NCBI GenBank assembly: GCA_944363605.1
Contig: CALVUM010000038.1
Location: 1 to 33,205, forward strand
DNA: 33,205 bases
Reading direction: 5' to 3'
DNA from: an uncultured Bacilli bacterium
Lineage (GTDB): Bacteria > Bacillota_I > Bacilli_A > RF39 > UBA660
Below are positions 1-8,650 of this stretch, in pieces. Both the position numbers and the translations under genes were made by a program. Below the pieces are notes generated by a model that saw only the letters and a program-made list of their open reading frames with translations, did no database searches and was not told where the DNA came from. Each line of letters begins with the position of its first letter. The first letter of the stretch is position 1.

Positions 1-163
1 TTTTTTCAATATTTAAAACTTTTTTAATCTCTTTTATAGAAACTTCTTTTAAAGCAACTTTTAAAAGTTTTTTTAATAAATCTTCATTTTCTTCTTTTAA
101 GAAGATTTCTTTAAAAACTCGATCATACTTTGCTGTATAAAATTTTTCTTTGGTTTCAATCAT
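1..163 (-). CDS. Rpn family PD-(D/E)XK nuclease / putative transposase, 5' end only
   Basis: The window edge cuts this gene after 54 codons. Residues 13-30 read KYDRVFKEIFLKEENEDL, which resembles the N-terminus of the Rpn / PDDEXK_2 family ('D..FK.IF....N...L...L'). These are recombination-promoting nucleases related to IS transposases. The start ATG at 163 has a GGAGAGG ribosome site 6-7 bases upstream. The catalytic residues lie outside the window, so activity cannot be judged. It is probably a small mobile or host-adapted nuclease gene unrelated to the metal operon upstream. The family call rests on a short N-terminal match. Confidence 0.55.
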   Translation of the reverse strand, partial: MIETKEKFYTAKYDRVFKEIFLKEENEDLLKKLLKVALKEVSIKEIKKVLNIEK

Positions 164-171
164 AAAAATAC

Positions 172-190
172 CTCTCCGTTTCTTGGAGAG
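172..190. repeat. Inverted repeat containing the ribosome site of the Rpn-like gene
   Basis: CTCTCC (172-177) and GGAGAG (185-190) form 6-bp arms with a 7-base loop. Read on the minus strand, the second arm is the GGAGAG of the ribosome site. A transcript starting upstream of the main promoter would hide this site in a hairpin. A transcript from the predicted start would contain only part of the first arm. Confidence 0.4.
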
Positions 191-192
191 AT

Positions 193-221
193 ATTCTATA
201 GACTCTTTTCTTTTCTATCAA
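193..221 (-). promoter_or_regulatory. Sigma-A type promoter for the Rpn-like gene
   Basis: On the minus strand TTGATA (221-216) and TAGAAT (198-193) are separated by 17 bases. The -35 box is one arm of an 8-bp inverted repeat (TCTATCAA 214-221 / TTGATAGA 231-238), so the promoter may overlap an operator. Transcription would start near 186, about 20 bases before the start codon. Confidence 0.5.
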
Positions 222-292
222 GAGCTTTTTTTGATAGATTTTGTCCTATTGTAAAAGATTTTGTCGTTTTAAAAAAACAATTTTGCTTAGTA

Positions 293-2419
293 TTAAATTT
301 TTCTTAACCGTAAACTATTTAAAGCCACCGTTATACTACTAAAAGTCATAGCTAGACTAGCGATCATCGGATTTAACGTAATCGGTAAAAATCCACTAGC
401 TAAAGGAATCATAATGATGTTATAAAAGAAAGCCCAAAAAAGATTTTCTCTGATAATTTTTATCGTTTTCTTTCCCGCTTTAAATAAGTAAGGGATTAAA
501 GACAAATCTTCTTTTAAGAAAACAATATCCGAAGAATCGGCACTGACATCTGAGCCTCCATAAACGCTTACACCTACTGTCGAAGCTTTAAGAGCTGGAG
601 CATCATTAATTCCATCCCCCATCATTAAAGAAGGAGATGCTTCTATTGCAATTTTTGCTTTATCTTCTGGAGAGGCACTTGCATAAACATTTTGAATTCC
701 AAGTTCTTCTGCAATAACACGCGCGGTTATTGCATTATCTCCAGTTACCATGAAAACTTGATACGTTTTTTCTAACTCTTTAAGAATCTCAACCATATCT
801 GTTTTAATTTCATCGCGTAAAGCAAATAAGCCTAAAACTTGTTTCTTAGTAAACAAATAAATAATCATATATCCTTTTTTCGTGTATTCCGCTTCTTCTT
901 TTTGATAAGGATTTTTTAAAGCATACTTTTCTAAAAAAGCCACCGATCCGGCATAATATACTAAATTTTCAATTTTTCCTTCAATACCCAAACCGGGATG
1001 ATTTTTAAAATTCTTAACTTTAACCGTTTCTGAATACTTTTTCGTTATAGCTATGGCAAGGGGATGTGTAGAGTTTTTTTCTAAACTGCTTAAATAAAGA
1101 GGTGCGTTCTCGTCATCAAAGTGTTCATGAACCACCGAAATTTTTCCAGTTGTTAAAGTTCCTGTTTTATCTAAAAGAATATTTCTTACTTTACTTAAAT
1201 TTTCAATCGCGTCACTATTTTTAACTAAAATTCCTTTTTTCGATAAAGTCCCAACAGCTACGACCATTGCAAGTGGTGTGGCAAGACCAAGAGCACAAGG
1301 ACAAGCAACCACTAAAGTTGTTACAAAGTATTTAATTGCCGTATTAAAATCATGGAAAAAGAAATGCAGAAAGAAAACTAAGAAAGATACGCCAATAATA
1401 AAAGGAACAAAATAACGACTAATTTTATCAGCAAGTTTTTCAATAGATGATTTATTCTCTAGGGAAGACATTACTAACCTCGTAATATGACTAATCATCG
1501 AATCCTTACCAACTTGTAAAGCTTCATAAGTAATAGACCCTTCATAATTGATACTACCTGCGTATACCCTAGCTTTTTCTATCTTTAAAACAGGCAAAGA
1601 TTCTCCGGTAAGTAAAGACTCATCCACATGACTTTTTCCTTCTAAAACAACACCATCAACCGGGAAAATTTCGCCAGGTTTTACAAAAACTTTGTCATGA
1701 ACAGATATCTCATTAATTGAAACTTCTACTTCTTTATCCTCTTTAAAAATAGTTCCCGTTTTAGGGGTAATCGTTACTAAATTTTGAATCGTATCCACTG
1801 CTTTATTTTTATTTTCTTTATCAATTAATCTTCCCAGTTTTACAAAAAGTAAAATAAAAGCAGATGATTCAAAATATAAAAAATGAACTTCATGAAAATT
1901 CCCCATTAATACAAGAATAAACTCATAAAGACTATAGAAAAAATTTACAAACACGCCAAAAGTAATTAACGTATCCATATTACTCGTCTTATGAAACAGA
2001 TTTTTCATGCCACTTTTTAAAATATCTCTTCCATAAATCAAAAATGGAATAGTTCCTAAAAGTAAAAACCAAGCATAATAAATAGGCGCGATTACTTTAT
2101 GTAAAAAGTTTGGAACAGGTAAATGAAGCATTGGACCCATCGAGACATACATTAAAAAAATTCCTAAGAATAAGAAAACCCCAAAGGTTTTCCAAGACAA
2201 ATTTTTGTTTTTTCCTTTTTCACAAGAAAATCCTGCCTCTTCCACAAACCGAATTAAATCTCTTTTAGTTACTGGACTTTCATAAACAATTGTCGCGGTT
2301 TGCATAAGTAAATTTACAGAAACTTCCTTTATATGAGGTTGTTTTTGGATATATTTTTCTAATCCCAAAGAACAAGCACTACAAGTCATCCCACTTATTT
2401 GTAAAGTGATTTTATTCAT
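293..2419 (-). CDS. copA: Copper-type P1B ATPase (CopA-like)
   Basis: A 708-residue heavy-metal ATPase that should export Cu(I) across the cytoplasmic membrane. One N-terminal HMA domain carries GMTCSAC (about residues 10-16). It is followed by a hydrophobic bundle, the membrane motif ACPCALGLATP (CPC near 372, typical of Cu+/Ag+ and Zn/Cd pumps), the phosphorylation motif DKTGTLT (Asp near 417), an STHPLA His-Pro motif and GDGINDAPAL (near 600). The length is normal for a single-HMA member. The ATG at 2419 was chosen over an upstream TTG because GGTGAAG precedes it. The gene lies 16 bases after a small HMA protein and is the last gene of the suf-gpm-metal operon. Cu(I) is inferred from CPC and the paired chaperone; silver or another soft metal is possible. 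Confidence 0.88.
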   Translation of the reverse strand: MNKITLQISGMTCSACSLGLEKYIQKQPHIKEVSVNLLMQTATIVYESPVTKRDLIRFVEEAGFSCEKGKNKNLSWKTFGVFLFLGIFLMYVSMGPMLHLPVPNFLHKVIAPIYYAWFLLLGTIPFLIYGRDILKSGMKNLFHKTSNMDTLITFGVFVNFFYSLYEFILVLMGNFHEVHFLYFESSAFILLFVKLGRLIDKENKNKAVDTIQNLVTITPKTGTIFKEDKEVEVSINEISVHDKVFVKPGEIFPVDGVVLEGKSHVDESLLTGESLPVLKIEKARVYAGSINYEGSITYEALQVGKDSMISHITRLVMSSLENKSSIEKLADKISRYFVPFIIGVSFLVFFLHFFFHDFNTAIKYFVTTLVVACPCALGLATPLAMVVAVGTLSKKGILVKNSDAIENLSKVRNILLDKTGTLTTGKISVVHEHFDDENAPLYLSSLEKNSTHPLAIAITKKYSETVKVKNFKNHPGLGIEGKIENLVYYAGSVAFLEKYALKNPYQKEEAEYTKKGYMIIYLFTKKQVLGLFALRDEIKTDMVEILKELEKTYQVFMVTGDNAITARVIAEELGIQNVYASASPEDKAKIAIEASPSLMMGDGINDAPALKASTVGVSVYGGSDVSADSSDIVFLKEDLSLIPYLFKAGKKTIKIIRENLFWAFFYNIIMIPLASGFLPITLNPMIASLAMTFSSITVALNSLRLRKI

Positions 2420-2435
2420 AGTCTTCACCAACTAT

Positions 2436-2627
2436 TTAAAAACCTAAATCCGTAATTCGTTTTTTTATATCTTCCACTAAATCTTTTTTCTTAACAAGAA
2501 CTTCTACTTTCTCATCTTTAAAAGAGGCAACTGCCTCTTCTACTCCCTTTATACGTTTTAAAGAATTACATATCCTATTTTCACAGCCTTCGCAAACCAT
2601 TCCTTTAACTTGTAAAAGTATTTTCAT
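2436..2627 (-). CDS. HMA-domain metallochaperone (CopZ-like)
   Basis: A 63-residue stand-alone heavy-metal-associated domain. GMVCEGCENRI near the N-terminus supplies the CxxC metal site of the family, and the rest follows the usual beta-alpha-beta-beta-alpha-beta length. It lies between the CDF transporter, whose end it overlaps by 4 bases, and the copper ATPase 16 bases downstream. The likely role is delivery of Cu(I) to that pump. The site is CEGC, so metal preference cannot be settled by eye. Confidence 0.8.
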   Translation of the reverse strand: MKILLQVKGMVCEGCENRICNSLKRIKGVEEAVASFKDEKVEVLVKKKDLVEDIKKRITDLGF

Positions 2628-3547
2628 AACTTTTCCCCTCCTTTATCATGATGGTGATGATGACCTGAACTAACAGGCCTTACTTCACACGATTCTTCTC
2701 TACATTCTTCTTCGCAAGTTTCCATTTCTAAAGTCGAATGCGAAATTCCCATTTCTTTTAGTTTATCCTTAATCTTATTTTTTAATGCAAAGTCATTGTC
2801 TTTTAATACCACTACATGCATTGTCGCATAATGATGCACACCATCCATACTCCATATATGAATATGATGAACGTCTTCTACACGAGGAATTTTTAAAATT
2901 TCCTTTTTAATTTCCTCGACCCGAAGAGTATTAGGAACTTTTGCTAAAAATAAATTTAAAATATTTTTTAAATTTCCCAATGCTTGTTTAAGTAAGAAAA
3001 GCGCAATCCCGATACTCATAACGGAATCAATATACGTAATATCTGTAAACTTCATAATGATAGAACCAATAAAAACTACTACCCAATTTAATACATCTTC
3101 TAACATGTGAAGATTTACAGCTTTTTGATTTAAAGAATCGCCTTCCCTAGTTTTATAAGCAGCTAGAAAATTCACAATAATTCCGATAACCGATAGCCAA
3201 ATCATTCCTTCATAATGCAGTGGTTCGGGATTTATTATTCTAAAAATCGCCCCGATTAAAACAACAATAGAACCAATTGTTAAAATAATCGTTGTAATAA
3301 ATGCCCCTAAAACAGAATATCGTAAATAGCCATAAGTATATCTTTCATCAGGTTTTTTCTTGCTTTTTCGTTCTAAAAAATAAGAAACTCCAATACTAAA
3401 TGCATCCCCAAAATCATGAATTGCATCTGATAAAATGGCTACACTATTAGTAAATAAGCCACCGACAAATTCAATTAAAGAAAATGTTAAATTAAGAACA
3501 AAGGCAATTAAGATATTTTTTTCGGTACTTTTTTTCTTTTTCATCAT
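2624..3547 (-). CDS. CDF family zinc/divalent cation efflux transporter with His- and Cys-rich tail
   Basis: A 307-residue cation diffusion facilitator with six predicted membrane helices and a C-terminal cytoplasmic ferredoxin-like domain. Helix 2 carries SDAIHDFGD and helix 5 carries HMLED. These are two HxxxD pairs, the arrangement associated with Zn2+/Cd2+ selectivity. The tail is unusual: a cluster of acidic residues and three Cys (CEEECREESC) followed by five consecutive His near residues 293-297, a probable metal sensor or buffer. The gene overlaps tetR upstream and the HMA gene downstream by 4 bases each, so translation is probably coupled. Zinc is inferred; Cd, Co or Ni are alternatives. 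Confidence 0.85.
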   Translation of the reverse strand: MMKKKKSTEKNILIAFVLNLTFSLIEFVGGLFTNSVAILSDAIHDFGDAFSIGVSYFLERKSKKKPDERYTYGYLRYSVLGAFITTIILTIGSIVVLIGAIFRIINPEPLHYEGMIWLSVIGIIVNFLAAYKTREGDSLNQKAVNLHMLEDVLNWVVVFIGSIIMKFTDITYIDSVMSIGIALFLLKQALGNLKNILNLFLAKVPNTLRVEEIKKEILKIPRVEDVHHIHIWSMDGVHHYATMHVVVLKDNDFALKNKIKDKLKEMGISHSTLEMETCEEECREESCEVRPVSSGHHHHHDKGGEKL

Positions 3548-4152
3548 AAGTCTCCTTTAAGTAAATGAAGTAAAATTTTCTTAGTTTCTTCATACATTAT
3601 AGAATAATCATACTCGACATGTTGATGGTAAATCACTTCATGACTATAATCATCCACAATTTGAATAAATAAATGCATTCTTTCTTTACTATTTTTTAAA
3701 GAAAAATGCTTTTTTTGCAAAAATGTTTCAATTTCTTTCGTTACTTCCAATTCCATTTGACTAAAAATGTTTTGAATTTCTTCATCTAAGCAACACATAC
3801 TCATTAATTCTTGATGGGCATTGCGAGATAAATTTTGTTTTTTAATCGATTCTTCTAATACGCGTGATACAAATTCTTCTATCGTGATATCTTTTTCTTG
3901 ATATTTTTCAAAAACTTCTAATAATGGAAAACAAATATTTTTTAAACAAATTTTTGCTCCCTCAACAAAAATCGCTTTTTTATCCGAAAAATATTGATAA
4001 ATACACCCGGTAGATACGCCAGCATAACGAGCAATATCTATAGTACTTACATTATGAAATCCCTTTTCGCATAAAATTTCAAAACCTTTTTCAATAATTT
4101 TTTCTTTTTTTTCAATACTTGTTTTCTTTACGGGTTCTCGTACTTCAGTCAT
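3544..4152 (-). CDS. TetR/AcrR family transcriptional regulator
   Basis: A 202-residue protein whose N-terminal helix-turn-helix fits Tet[23 protein letters not shown] followed by [17 protein letters not shown] (about residues 22-62). The rest is helical ligand-binding domain without close family features. The ATG at 4152 follows AGGAG. It overlaps gpmA by 8 bases and the CDF gene by 4 bases, so it is embedded in the operon and probably controls the downstream metal genes or the whole unit. Copper and zinc operons in Bacillota more often use CsoR, CopY or ArsR regulators, so the ligand is open. Confidence 0.85.
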   Translation of the reverse strand: MTEVREPVKKTSIEKKEKIIEKGFEILCEKGFHNVSTIDIARYAGVSTGCIYQYFSDKKAIFVEGAKICLKNICFPLLEVFEKYQEKDITIEEFVSRVLEESIKKQNLSRNAHQELMSMCCLDEEIQNIFSQMELEVTKEIETFLQKKHFSLKNSKERMHLFIQIVDDYSHEVIYHQHVEYDYSIMYEETKKILLHLLKGDL

Positions 4153-4843
4153 GTTTTTCTCCTATAAAATACTTTTTTCTGATTTTTAAATTATCATCTA
4201 ATTCATAACATAATGGTTTTCCGGTTGGAATTTCTACACTCACAATTTCTTGTTCATTTAAATCCTCTAAATATTTTATTAAAGCTCGTAAACTATTTCC
4301 ATGAGCAACAAGTAAAACATTTTTATGGTCTTTTAAATAAGGAACAATAGTGTTTTGATAATAAGGGAGTACCCGGTAAACAGTATCTTCTAAACTTTCT
4401 CCTAAAGGTAAATCTTTTTCATGAATGTTTTTATATAGGACATCATTTTTAGGCGCGCGTGAGTCTTCTTTAGTAAGTAATGGGGGACGTGTTTTATAAC
4501 TTCGTCGCCACAAATAAACTTGTTCTTTTCCATATTTTAAGGCCGTTTCCTTTTTATTTAATCCTTGTAAAGCTCCATAATGCCTTTCGTTTAACTTATA
4601 TGTTTTTATGACTGGGATATCTAACTGCATTTCTTCTAGTATATAATCTAGTGTTTTATTTGCTCTTTTTAAAACAGAAGTAAATGCAACATCAAAAGAA
4701 TAGCCATTTTCTTTTAAAAGCAGTCCGGCCTTTTTAGCCTCTATAACGCCTACACGAGTTAAATCAACATCCGTCCATCCGGTAAATTTATTTTCTAAAT
4801 TCCAAATACTTTGTCCATGCCGAACTAAAACAAGCTTACTCAT
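4145..4843 (-). CDS. gpmA: 2,3-bisphosphoglycerate-dependent phosphoglycerate mutase
   Basis: A 232-residue enzyme that interconverts 3- and 2-phosphoglycerate in glycolysis through a phosphohistidine. The catalytic RHG motif ([10 protein letters not shown]) is at residues 5-14. It is followed by [10 protein letters not shown], the [12 protein letters not shown] loop and the second His in [13 protein letters not shown]. All are hallmarks of the cofactor-dependent family, and length is typical. Its start codon overlaps the stop of the SufB-like gene (TAATG at 4845-4841), which indicates coupling. A glycolytic gene between Fe-S assembly and metal efflux is unusual. Nothing in the sequence suggests a non-glycolytic phosphatase. 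Confidence 0.92.
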   Translation of the reverse strand: MSKLVLVRHGQSIWNLENKFTGWTDVDLTRVGVIEAKKAGLLLKENGYSFDVAFTSVLKRANKTLDYILEEMQLDIPVIKTYKLNERHYGALQGLNKKETALKYGKEQVYLWRRSYKTRPPLLTKEDSRAPKNDVLYKNIHEKDLPLGESLEDTVYRVLPYYQNTIVPYLKDHKNVLLVAHGNSLRALIKYLEDLNEQEIVSVEIPTGKPLCYELDDNLKIRKKYFIGEKHD

Positions 4844-5772
4844 TATTTCAAAAATCCTTTAATAATAACATCTTCTGCTTCTTTTTCTGACAAACCTAAA
4901 CTCATAAGTTTAACTAATTGTTCACCAGCTATTTTCCCAATTGCCGCTTCATGAATTAAATTTGCCTCCACATTTTTCGCATAAATTTCTGGAACAGCTT
5001 TAACTCTTCCTTTTTCCTTCAAAATAGCATCACATTCTACATGGGCATAACATTTACTATTACCTGTAATATTTGAAATAAACTCTTGATAAGATTCATC
5101 GGTTGCAACACTTCTTGAAGTTACGTGCGTACTCGCATTGTCACCATTTAACTCGATTTCAAAAATCGTTTTCGCATTCTGCGTTTCATTAGTCAAAATC
5201 TTTTCATTAATAACTAACGTTGTATTTTCTTCTAATACTCCTCTTGTTTCTCTTAGAGTATCATCCACACCTTTTATTTGAGTGGTATCCATCGTCATAC
5301 TAGAGCCTTTTTTCATTGTGATTTCCGTAACAGGGTTTAGAATTTTTTTACCACTTCCCTTGCCTTCTCCATAATGCTTTTCAATATATTTTACTTTAGC
5401 ATTTTCTTCAAGGAAAAAACGGTGTATTCCATCATGTTCCGTATCCTTATGTTCATCATTATGAACTCCACAACCGGCTAGAATAATGACATTGGCATTT
5501 TTCCCAATATGAAAATCGTTATAGACAACATCTTTTAAGCCACTTTCTGTTAAGATAACAGGAATATGAACAATTCCTAAAAGGGTGTTTTCATTTACAT
5601 AGACATCGATTCCCTTATTATCTTCTTTAGAAACAATATTGATAAAAGGGTTTGTTTTTCTTTCGATACTCTTCCCATTTTTTCGAATGTTGTAAACTTC
5701 TTTATCAGAAAAACTATCATCTTCTATTTCTTTTAAGATTTTCTTATCTATCTCATTCACATCGTTCACCAT
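4843..5772 (-). CDS. SufB/SufD family Fe-S cluster assembly scaffold (minimal SUF type)
   Basis: About 309 residues, shorter than classical SufB (about 470) or SufD (about 420). It keeps the right-handed beta-helix core and the C-terminal family block ([20 protein letters not shown], then [18 protein letters not shown]). With the overlapping SufC it matches the two-gene SufBC systems of clostridia and archaea, in which one B-type scaffold assembles the cluster on a SufC ATPase dimer. No sufS, sufU or sufD lies in the window. The start is uncertain. I chose ATG at 5772 behind GTAAGGA, inside the end of sufC; a GTG three bases downstream or a TTG at 5799 are alternatives. Confidence 0.85.
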   Translation of the reverse strand: MVNDVNEIDKKILKEIEDDSFSDKEVYNIRKNGKSIERKTNPFINIVSKEDNKGIDVYVNENTLLGIVHIPVILTESGLKDVVYNDFHIGKNANVIILAGCGVHNDEHKDTEHDGIHRFFLEENAKVKYIEKHYGEGKGSGKKILNPVTEITMKKGSSMTMDTTQIKGVDDTLRETRGVLEENTTLVINEKILTNETQNAKTIFEIELNGDNASTHVTSRSVATDESYQEFISNITGNSKCYAHVECDAILKEKGRVKAVPEIYAKNVEANLIHEAAIGKIAGEQLVKLMSLGLSEKEAEDVIIKGFLK

Positions 5773-6469
5773 CTTCCTTACAACATTTTGGTTTTTCAAA
5801 AATCATCTCGAACATCTCTTCTTTTTTGCCAATTTTTCTTATTTTACCTTGCTCTAATAAAATAATTTCATCAGCAATTTGTAAAATTCGTTCTTGATGA
5901 GAAATCACTATCGTAATACCCTCACTTTCGATTTCTAAATCTTTAAATACCTTAGTTAAATTTCCAAAACTCCATAAATCAATTCCTGCTTCTGGTTCAT
6001 CAAAAATGGCAATTTTGGGATTTCTTGCCATAACGGTGGCAATTTCGATTCTCTTTAACTCCCCACCGGACAGAGAAGCGTTAATTTCTCGATCCACATA
6101 TTCTTTTGCACAAAGGCCAACTTTTGATAAAATTTGACAGGCTTCCATTTTTGATATTTCTTTATTTACTGCAATTTTTAATAAATCATATACGGTTAAT
6201 CCTTTAAATCGAACAGGTTGTTGAAAAGCAAAGCCTAAACCTAATTTAGCTCTTTCATCGACACTTAATGAAGTTATATCTTTTCCATTTAAAAGAATTT
6301 TCCCAGAATCTGGTTTAACAATACCCATGAGAATTTTAGCTAACGTACTTTTACCAGAACCATTAGGCCCTGTTATTACATAAAACTTTTTCTCATCAAG
6401 CTTTAAATTTATATGATCTAGAATTGTTTTATGATCACTCTTAAAACATATATCTTTTATTTCTAACAT
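5753..6469 (-). CDS. sufC: SufC Fe-S assembly ATPase
   Basis: A 238-residue soluble ABC ATPase. Walker A is GPNGSGKST (about residues 35-43), the signature is LSGGELKRIE, Walker B is IAIFDEPEAGIDLWSF, and the switch His is in ISHQER. The DEPEAGID form of Walker B, with SGGELKR, marks the SufC family rather than a transport ATPase. It forms the ATPase pair on which the SufB-like scaffold sits. It is the first gene of the operon, preceded by AGAAAGGATATAAT and a consensus promoter, and its last codons overlap the start of the scaffold gene. Confidence 0.92.
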   Translation of the reverse strand: MLEIKDICFKSDHKTILDHINLKLDEKKFYVITGPNGSGKSTLAKILMGIVKPDSGKILLNGKDITSLSVDERAKLGLGFAFQQPVRFKGLTVYDLLKIAVNKEISKMEACQILSKVGLCAKEYVDREINASLSGGELKRIEIATVMARNPKIAIFDEPEAGIDLWSFGNLTKVFKDLEIESEGITIVISHQERILQIADEIILLEQGKIRKIGKKEEMFEMIFEKPKCCKEDGERCE

Positions 6470-6506
6470 ATTATATCCTTTCTAATATGAAATTTCTTTC
6501 ACATTA

Positions 6507-6535
6507 ATTATAATCGTTATAAGAAAAATCGTCAA
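6507..6535 (-). promoter_or_regulatory. Strong Sigma-A promoter of the suf-gpm-metal operon
   Basis: Minus-strand TTGACG (6535-6530), 17-base spacer, TATAAT (6512-6507), about 38 bases before sufC. The leader contains TGAAA-GAAA-TTTCA, a short inverted repeat that could be a regulator site. No other good promoter was noticed in the seven downstream genes. Confidence 0.75.
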
Positions 6536-6579
6536 TCACTACTTTTCATTTTCTTCTTTTTTTGCTAAAATAAAAACAT

Positions 6580-6654
6580 GTCCTCTTAGTAAAATGGATA
6601 TTACAAGACCCTCCTAAGGTTTAGTTGTAGGTTCGATTCCTACAGGGGACACCA
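6580..6654 (+). tRNA. tRNA-Arg (anticodon CCT)
   Basis: All arms fold. Acceptor GTCCTCT pairs with AGGGGAC with one G-T pair. The D stem is GTAA/TTAC. The anticodon stem AGACC/GGTTT encloses loop CTCCTAA with anticodon CCT. The T stem GTAGG/CCTAC has loop TTCGATT. Discriminator A and CCA are encoded. It reads AGG codons. A terminator follows at once, so it is a single-gene unit. tRNA-Arg genes are frequent integration targets and accessory genes begin just downstream, but I found no second copy of its 3' end in the window. Confidence 0.95.
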
Positions 6655-6664
6655 GAAAAAAAAC

Positions 6665-6688
6665 AAACCCTTTAAAATGGGTTTTTTT
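6665..6688 (+). terminator. Rho-independent terminator after tRNA-Arg(CCT)
   Basis: AAACCC (6665-6670), 8-base loop, GGGTTT (6679-6684) running into seven T residues. It lies 10 bases after the CCA end. Confidence 0.8.
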
Positions 6689-6851
6689 AATGACTAAAAT
6701 TCAGTTACGTACAAACTTTTAATGGCAATATAAAATAAGTAAAAAAGGAGGACATTGCAAGATAAAAAATATAAAGGAAGAACCGGTTACAACCCATATA
6801 ATTTATTTGCTACAATTGTTTATTGTTTTTCGTTTTTCAAAGCTACAGCAC

Positions 6852-7913
6852 TCATAATAATAGAATCCACTTACTATCCTTTTTTCCATTAGTTCTTTTT
6901 ATAATTCCTTTTTCTTGCATATTTTTCATTATAGTTTTAACAGTTCTAACTGATTTTCCAATTAGTTTTGCTATTTCTTCTTGCTTTACTGACTCATTAT
7001 TTTTAATAATATTTACAATTGCTTGTTCCTCTAATGTATAATTTTTATTATTAGATACTTCATTTTCTTCTTTCCCCTTATAGCCTATATGAGTATATCG
7101 GTTTTTAAGTTCGTAATTAGTATCACCTAATAAATTGAAGAAAAATTTTTCTAAATAAGATGTATCTTCAAAAATATTTTTTTCAAAATTTCTATAATTT
7201 GCTCTAACAAGTGCATTTCTAAAATACCAAGAATTTTCTGCGAATACCTCATCATTTATACTAAACCCAAATGTTCTTAAATACTTTATAATAAACACAG
7301 CAGTTGTTCTTGTATTTCCTTCACAAAAAGGATGTACTTGCCAGATATTCGATGTAAATCTAGCAATATGCTTTATTGCTTCTTCGAGTGATTTATCTTT
7401 ATAAGAAAAGTTTAATTCCTCTTTTAAATCATATTCTAAAGTTTCTCTTATTGTTTCATATGATGAATAAATAACAGTATCATCATTTAATATCCACTCT
7501 TTTTTAGTGAAATTATAATCTCTAATTTTTCCTGCTTCTTTATAGATTCCTTTAAATAATCTTGAATGTATATTAATTAGTTCAAAAATATTAAAATTAA
7601 AGGCTTTTTCACTTAATAGTTCGGTAATTCTAACTGCTACCTTATCTGCCTCTTCACTATTTTCCTTTTCTTCTTTCTTTCTATTATCAGAAAATTTATA
7701 GTAATCATCTATTTTTTTCTTGGCTTCATTAATATCTATATTACCTTCAATATGTTCTTTTGCAGTATCAATTAAATATTTAGAGGGTTTTAATCCATCG
7801 ACATCTTGAAGACCAATAGCAGTTTCCCAATTTTTGGCTTTTTCGCTTTTATTTGGTTCTCCTTGCTTTATATATTCTGATAATTCTAAGTTCCAATTTT
7901 CTTTTTTAGACAT
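6852..7913 (-). CDS. Fic family AMP-transferase-like toxin with N-terminal VbhA-like region and C-terminal winged helix
   Basis: A 353-residue protein in three parts. Residues about 1-75 (WETAIGLQDVDGLKPSKY, then TAKEHIEGNIDINEAKKKID) look like a fused VbhA-type antitoxin region. The exact inhibitory (S/T)xxxE(G/N) spacing is not obvious. The central Fic core has KIRDYNFTKKEW and the catalytic loop HPFCEGNTR at about 194-202, matching HxFx(D/E)GNxR, so nucleotidyl transfer, usually AMPylation, is expected. The last 65 residues (EEQAIVNIIKNNESVKQEEI and onward) form a winged helix that could bind DNA. AAGGAG precedes ATG at 7913. Repeated TGCACT sites cover its promoter, which suggests autoregulation. 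The target protein is unknown. Confidence 0.85.
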   Translation of the reverse strand: MSKKENWNLELSEYIKQGEPNKSEKAKNWETAIGLQDVDGLKPSKYLIDTAKEHIEGNIDINEAKKKIDDYYKFSDNRKKEEKENSEEADKVAVRITELLSEKAFNFNIFELINIHSRLFKGIYKEAGKIRDYNFTKKEWILNDDTVIYSSYETIRETLEYDLKEELNFSYKDKSLEEAIKHIARFTSNIWQVHPFCEGNTRTTAVFIIKYLRTFGFSINDEVFAENSWYFRNALVRANYRNFEKNIFEDTSYLEKFFFNLLGDTNYELKNRYTHIGYKGKEENEVSNNKNYTLEEQAIVNIIKNNESVKQEEIAKLIGKSVRTVKTIMKNMQEKGIIKRTNGKKDSKWILLL

Positions 7914-7934
7914 AGGTTATCATCTCCTTTATAA

Positions 7935-8105
7935 ATTATATTGCACTACTAGAAGAAGAAAAAATGCACTTCTATATTCTCTTTTTTTATCCAAAAAACT
8001 CTCATAAAAATCATTTCAATTTATATTTATTATATCAACAAATTAACATTCAAACAATACAAAAGTGCAATTTTTGCACTTAATTAAGTTGACTGTTGCA
8101 CTTAA
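7935..8105. promoter_or_regulatory. fic promoter with a cluster of TGCACT operator-like repeats
   Basis: The 345 bases upstream of fic contain no gene but five TGCACT motifs. TTGCACTACT at 7941 directly abuts the minus-strand TATAAT (7940-7935). TGCACTT at 7965 falls in the -35 region. AGTGCAA-TTT-TTGCACT is a perfect palindrome at 8064-8080. TTGCACTTAA occurs at 8074-8083 and again at 8096-8105. The placement over -10 and -35 is that of a repressor operator set, with the Fic winged helix the obvious candidate reader. The rest of the gap is featureless AT-rich DNA. Confidence 0.55.
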
Positions 8106-8258
8106 AAAAATCTAATTCTAAAAATTCTCAAATACTCATTATTCCACATAAAAATTGTATTTCCAGCTTTTTTATAAAAATAGATAGATATTAGTTAATT
8201 ATATACATTTTTAGTAAAATCGATCCAACTTTAAAGAAATAGTATACAAACTATTATT

Positions 8259-8628
8259 TTAATTTGTTATCGTCTCTTCAATAATATTAGAAAGTTTATC
8301 CGAATCTTCTTTACTTAATTTAGCTTCTTTTTCATCTAAACGAATATGTATGCTTTCTTGCAAATCATAAATAAAATAAGTTTTATCTTTCAATTTAATT
8401 TCATAATCCTCTATACAATCACAAGTTTCATTTTGATAATTTTGATTTTCTAAAAGATTCAAAAGTTCTTTTTCATTATTTATTACTTGATATTCTAAAT
8501 TTGAAGATGTTTCTTTTAAAAAAATATTTTGAGTCTTCATTTTCTGTTTTATTAAAACAAGTAAACAAAACGATTCCCAAAATTAGTATAAATAAAATTA
8601 TAAGTACTATTCCAATAGTTTTTTTCAT
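8259..8628 (-). pseudogene. Small membrane-anchored protein, reading frame broken
   Basis: A good ribosome site (GTGGAG) precedes ATG at 8628, which starts MKKTIGIVLIILFILILGIV, a single hydrophobic anchor. That frame diverges near 8540 and stops within about 20 codons. The longest downstream frame (93 codons, 8540-8259) contains a plausible small soluble domain with CDC and acidic stretches, but its own ATG has no ribosome site. Joining the frames needs a +1 shift around AAAATATTTTTTTAAAAG, which points to one inserted base in a homopolymer. I recognise no family. It lies between fic and the peptide gene. Confidence 0.45.
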
Positions 8629-8650
8629 AACTTACTCCACTCTTTTCTAA

